DNA of 64,000 bases. Origin: Candidatus Didemnitutus mandela (lineage in GTDB: Bacteria > Verrucomicrobiota > Verrucomicrobiia > Opitutales > Opitutaceae). Below the pieces are notes generated by a model. It had not been told where the DNA came from. It was given only the letters and a program-made list of their open reading frames with translations, and did no database searches. The stretch covers positions 1-64,000 of the forward strand of contig NJAL01000004.1 of the NCBI GenBank assembly GCA_002591725.1, in the 5' to 3' direction. The position numbers were made by a program, and so were the translations under genes. Below, in pieces: positions 61,108 through 64,000 of the stretch. Position 1 is the first letter of the stretch, and every line of letters starts with the position of its first letter.

Positions 61108-62610
61108 ATGTTATCTGCCTTCACGAACTCGATTAAGATTCCCGAACTCCGCTCGCGAATTCTTTACACGCTGTCGCTGCTGTTTATTGCGCGTGTTGGC
61201 GCCCACATACCACTCCCTGGCATTGATACGAAGCCGCTCCAAGACTTTTTCGCCGACCAGGTCTCGCCTGGTGCCGGAGGCGCATTGGTCGGCCTCTACA
61301 ACATGCTTACGGGCGGTGCGCTCGTTAAGGGCGCTGTGTGTGCGCTTGGCATCATGCCCCACATCAGCGCGTCGATCATTTTTCAGCTTATGACTGCGGT
61401 CGTGCCGGCGCTGAGCCGCTTGCAGCAAGAGGGCGACGTGGGCCGGCATAAGCTAACCCAATATACGCGCTATCTCACGGTTGGTATCTGCATAATACAA
61501 AGCCTCTTGTTACTAATCGCACTAGAAAACCCGAGTCGCTTGTTTCAAGGCTACAATACCAACCGCTATGGCGAGGTCATTTTGCTGAACCACGCTTGGT
61601 TCCTTACTCAGTCTACGATTTTCATGACGGCAGGCACACTGTTGCTCATGTGGCTTGGCGAGCAGATTACCCAGCGCGGCATCGGCAATGGTGTGTCCCT
61701 CCTCATCACAGTCGGTATTCTGGGCGACATCCCGGGTGCGGCTTACGCGACCTACCAGCTCTTCGCAGCGCCGGTTGGTGTGGCGAAACTCGGTCTCCCC
61801 CATGGTGTACTGATGTTGGCCCTTTTCCTTATCGTGACAGTGGGGATCATCGCTGTCACCCAAGGTCAACGCAAAATTCCGGTGCAATACGCCAAACGCG
61901 TTGTCGGGAAAAAGGTTTACGGCGGTCAAAGTTCATTCTTGCCGCTAAAAGTCAATTATTCGGGCGTCATGCCGGTTATTTTTTCGAGCGCAATCCTGCT
62001 CTTCCCGCAACAAATCCTTTCCCAGTTTGGTGCGGCTTTCGACATTGGTTTTCTAAGCGAATTTGCGAACAATCTGCTGCGCGGCCACTGGACTTATTAT
62101 TGCGGCATGGCGTTATTGATTCTATTCTTTAGCTATTTTTGGGTATCGGTAATGTTTAAACCGATTCAGGTGGCCGACGATCTTAAAAAATACGGTGGCT
62201 ATATCCCGGGTGTGCGCCCGGGGGAACCGACGGCAAATTTTCTTGATTTTGTGATGACCCGTTTGACACTAGCGGGCGCGGTCTTCCTAACGGTGATCGC
62301 GGTTATTCCTGACGTTTTGCTTTTTAATTTCAACGTTCCTGCGCGTGTTGCCTATTTTTTCGGTGGCACTGGCATGCTGATTACCGTCGGCGTCATCCTC
62401 GATACGGTGCGCCAAATCGAGACCTTCCTGCTGCAGCGCCATTACGATGGCTTTCTCAAGAAAGGTCGCATTCGTGGCCGAGCGAGTTCGGTACAGATGT
62501 CTTTTGGTGAAACTGTTTCTGATAAGACTGTAATGCAGCTTGTCGCAGCCATGTCGATTATACTACTCGTCGGTATCGGCGCGTGGGTAATTAACCATTT
62601 TGCTATTTGA
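61108..62610 (+). CDS. secY: Protein translocase subunit SecY
   Basis: Central channel of the inner-membrane secretion machinery. 500 residues with ten hydrophobic segments; the plug and first periplasmic part are near residue 35-75, ALGIMPHISASIIFQLM follows, and the cytoplasmic loop that binds SecA reads PVQYAKRVVGKKVYGG. The C-terminal LLQRHYDGFLKKGRIRGRAS is intact. It is longer than the E. coli protein (443), mostly in loops. Confidence 0.97.
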   Translation: MLSAFTNSIKIPELRSRILYTLSLLFIARVGAHIPLPGIDTKPLQDFFADQVSPGAGGALVGLYNMLTGGALVKGAVCALGIMPHISASIIFQLMTAVVPALSRLQQEGDVGRHKLTQYTRYLTVGICIIQSLLLLIALENPSRLFQGYNTNRYGEVILLNHAWFLTQSTIFMTAGTLLLMWLGEQITQRGIGNGVSLLITVGILGDIPGAAYATYQLFAAPVGVAKLGLPHGVLMLALFLIVTVGIIAVTQGQRKIPVQYAKRVVGKKVYGGQSSFLPLKVNYSGVMPVIFSSAILLFPQQILSQFGAAFDIGFLSEFANNLLRGHWTYYCGMALLILFFSYFWVSVMFKPIQVADDLKKYGGYIPGVRPGEPTANFLDFVMTRLTLAGAVFLTVIAVIPDVLLFNFNVPARVAYFFGGTGMLITVGVILDTVRQIETFLLQRHYDGFLKKGRIRGRASSVQMSFGETVSDKTVMQLVAAMSIILLVGIGAWVINHFAI

Positions 62611-62622
62611 GTCTTTACTTTT

Positions 62623-63084
62623 GTGAAAAGGCCTAAACATACTAAGGCTTTTCCCGCCTTCGGCTTGCCGAAGGCAAAATTCCTTGTCTTTGGTCAAGGA
62701 ACCTTCTTTTCTGAGGCCTTCACCAAACAAGTCCGTTCTTTCTCAATTGAACACGTCTCTTCTTTAATTCTTTTGCAACGGGAGGTTTTGTGCCGAACTC
62801 CGCTCGGCCAGCAGGTCTCGGCGGCTTTCTCACGCGGCTTTTCCGTCCCAGACCAGGCGCTGCTAGCGGTTGTCCGTAAGTGGTTTTGGGCGCGCAAACC
62901 CGATCTTGGCTTTCTTCTTGAGGGCTTCCCGATGACGCTGCTCCAGGCAAAGGTCTTCGACGAATGGCTCGAAGATCGCGGCGAAAATCTTCATTCTATT
63001 TTTGCGACCGAATTCGCTCCGGCGGATCTCGTTACGTATTACTGCACTCAAGGCCTTCCTCCCAAAACCTATTTTGTCGCTTGA
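62623..63084 (+). CDS. Adenylate-kinase-like protein without catalytic residues
   Basis: 153 residues, GTG start, in the usual adk position between secY and map; its stop overlaps the map start. It aligns with the first ~120 residues of adenylate kinase: FLVFGQGTFFSEAF in place of the P loop (no GxGKGT), TPLG at 59-62, SVPDQAL at 74-80 and GFLLEGFPMTLLQA at 96-109. The P-loop lysine is missing, the invariant arginine of GFPRT is methionine (residue 104) and the LID and C-terminal domain are absent. The frame is intact and the gene lies within an operon. It is probably a non-enzymatic relative rather than a recent pseudogene, because homology is low all along its length. Confidence 0.7.
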   Translation: MKRPKHTKAFPAFGLPKAKFLVFGQGTFFSEAFTKQVRSFSIEHVSSLILLQREVLCRTPLGQQVSAAFSRGFSVPDQALLAVVRKWFWARKPDLGFLLEGFPMTLLQAKVFDEWLEDRGENLHSIFATEFAPADLVTYYCTQGLPPKTYFVA

Positions 63085-63845
63085 TGCCAATCCCGATTAA
63101 AAACGCGAATGATATCGACCGAATGCGAGCAGCCTGTGCCGTTGCCGCAAAAATTCTGGCGGAGCTTCGCACACATGTCCGGCCTGGAATAACGACATAT
63201 GACTTAGATCAAATTGGACGCGATCTTATTGTGTCGCATGGCGCCCGCAGCGCGCCCTACGGCCACACAATCGGTTCGCGTTGCTATCCAGCTTATACCT
63301 GTCTATCGGTGAATGAAGAAGTCGTTCACGGCATAGGTTCTATCAAACGCATCCTTCGCGAGGGCGACATCATATCCCTCGATGTTACGGTCGAATATGG
63401 TGGCTACATTGGTGACAATGCTGTCACGACTCCAATTGGCGAGATCCCAGTCCGGACCACTGAGCTGTTGAACGTTACCACCAAAGCCCTCGAAATCGGT
63501 ATCGCCCAAGCCACCGTTGGTAACCGCATTGGTGACATTTCGAACGCGATTCAAACTTACGTTGATTCACACGGTTTTACGGTCGTTCGCGAAATGGTTG
63601 GCCACGGCGTCGGCCGGTTGATGCACGAAGAGCCGCAAATTCCGAACTTTGGCCGCAAAGGAACTGGCGAGTGCATCAAGCCGGGCATGACTCTCGCCAT
63701 CGAACCGATGGTCAATCTCGGCGACCATCGCGTCCGCACCCTAAGCAATGGTTGGACAATCGTTACTGCCGACGGAAAACCTTCCGCCCACTTCGAACAC
63801 ACCGTACTTACGACCGATTCCGGCCCAGAAATCCTCACGATTTAG
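63084..63845 (+). CDS. map: Methionine aminopeptidase, type I
   Basis: Removes the N-terminal methionine from new proteins. 253 residues from ATG 63084, which overlaps the previous stop. All five metal ligands can be seen (two Asp in DVTVEYGGYIGDNA, His in VGHGVGRLMHEEP, Glu in AIEPMV, Glu or neighbouring residue before HTVLTT) along with the substrate histidine in EVVHGIG. An upstream extension into the adk-like gene is not protein-like. No infA or rpmJ follows before rpsM. Confidence 0.96.
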   Translation: MPIPIKNANDIDRMRAACAVAAKILAELRTHVRPGITTYDLDQIGRDLIVSHGARSAPYGHTIGSRCYPAYTCLSVNEEVVHGIGSIKRILREGDIISLDVTVEYGGYIGDNAVTTPIGEIPVRTTELLNVTTKALEIGIAQATVGNRIGDISNAIQTYVDSHGFTVVREMVGHGVGRLMHEEPQIPNFGRKGTGECIKPGMTLAIEPMVNLGDHRVRTLSNGWTIVTADGKPSAHFEHTVLTTDSGPEILTI

Positions 63846-63910
63846 CCCCCCACTTGATTGCTGTTTGCTCCCTTTCGTTCACCACGCTCTCAACATTACT
63901 CACCTACCTT

Positions 63911-64000
63911 ATGCCACGTCTCGTCGGCGTCGAAATTCCCGCATCCAAAAAAATCGGATACTCACTCCGATATATCTATGGCATTGGCCCCACTCGTGCC
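63911..64000 (+). CDS. rpsM: 30S ribosomal protein S13 (start only)
   Basis: The first 30 codons read PRLVGVEIPASKKIGYSLRY and YIYGIGPTRA, the S13 N-terminus, and the gene runs off the window. It marks the start of the alpha operon; rpmJ and infA are absent from the 65-base gap after map. Confidence 0.93.
   Translation, partial: MPRLVGVEIPASKKIGYSLRYIYGIGPTRA

Noticed and set aside
1-64000. CRISPR array, prophage, insertion sequence, toxin-antitoxin or natural-product cluster
   Set aside because: I looked for spaced repeats, transposase or integrase motifs, terminal inverted repeats and PKS/NRPS motifs on both strands and saw none. The window holds no clear candidate for a new defence or mobile system.

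Overview
The window splits into two very different halves. From 1 to about 35,000 it is mostly a gene graveyard: only six clearly intact protein genes (purD, an FKBP-type prolyl isomerase, a VOC/glyoxalase-like gene, msrA, pnuC and a nicotinamide riboside kinase gene) and one tRNA before the tRNA-Thr, roughly 12% coding. The rest is once-coding DNA whose ancestors can often still be read across frameshifts, stops and deletions. From 35,070 to the end it is about 92% coding and entirely intact: tRNA-Thr, tuf, tRNA-Trp, secE, nusG, rplKAJL, rpoBC, then rpsLG-fusA, the S10 and spc ribosomal operons, secY, an adenylate-kinase-like gene, map and the start of rpsM.

The gene content, the style of the decayed genes (large TonB-dependent receptors beside a GntR/LacI-type regulator, sulfatase, sialidase and alpha-mannosidase) and the shapes of EF-Tu and the ribosomal proteins suggest a verrucomicrobial lineage close to Opitutaceae. 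The level of decay suggests a host-restricted symbiont in an active stage of genome reduction. The taxonomic placement is inference from family resemblance, not from a search.

Layout. 1-4.3 kb: purD on the minus strand with a broken, translationally coupled downstream ORF, an unrecognised decayed stretch, the FKBP gene with flanking hairpins, and tRNA-Leu(UAG). 4.4-16.7 kb: a decayed glycan-scavenging locus (GntR/LacI-type regulator, two TonB receptors, sulfatase, sialidase, GH38 alpha-mannosidase). 16.8-17.8 kb: a decayed fosmidomycin-resistance-type MFS transporter. 18.0-22.2 kb: decayed pyruvate:ferredoxin oxidoreductase and its usual dihydroorotate-dehydrogenase-like neighbour. 22.6-26.0 kb, minus strand: decayed nuoN and nuoM. 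26.3-29.5 kb: an island of intact genes (VOC, msrA, pnuC-nadR). 29.6-34.8 kb: decayed sensor kinase, M48 protease, LemA and an ExbD-like protein.

Together the lost genes describe an ancestor that took up and degraded sulfated, sialylated and mannose-containing glycans, oxidised pyruvate via ferredoxin and had complex I. What has survived is NAD-precursor salvage, methionine-sulfoxide repair, purine synthesis and the gene-expression core. The most unusual points in the intact half are the loss of three of the four zinc-2 cysteines of RpoC, a variant switch I in EF-Tu, and an adenylate-kinase-like protein without catalytic residues in the usual adk position between secY and map. I found no CRISPR array, prophage, intact mobile element, biosynthetic cluster or defence system.
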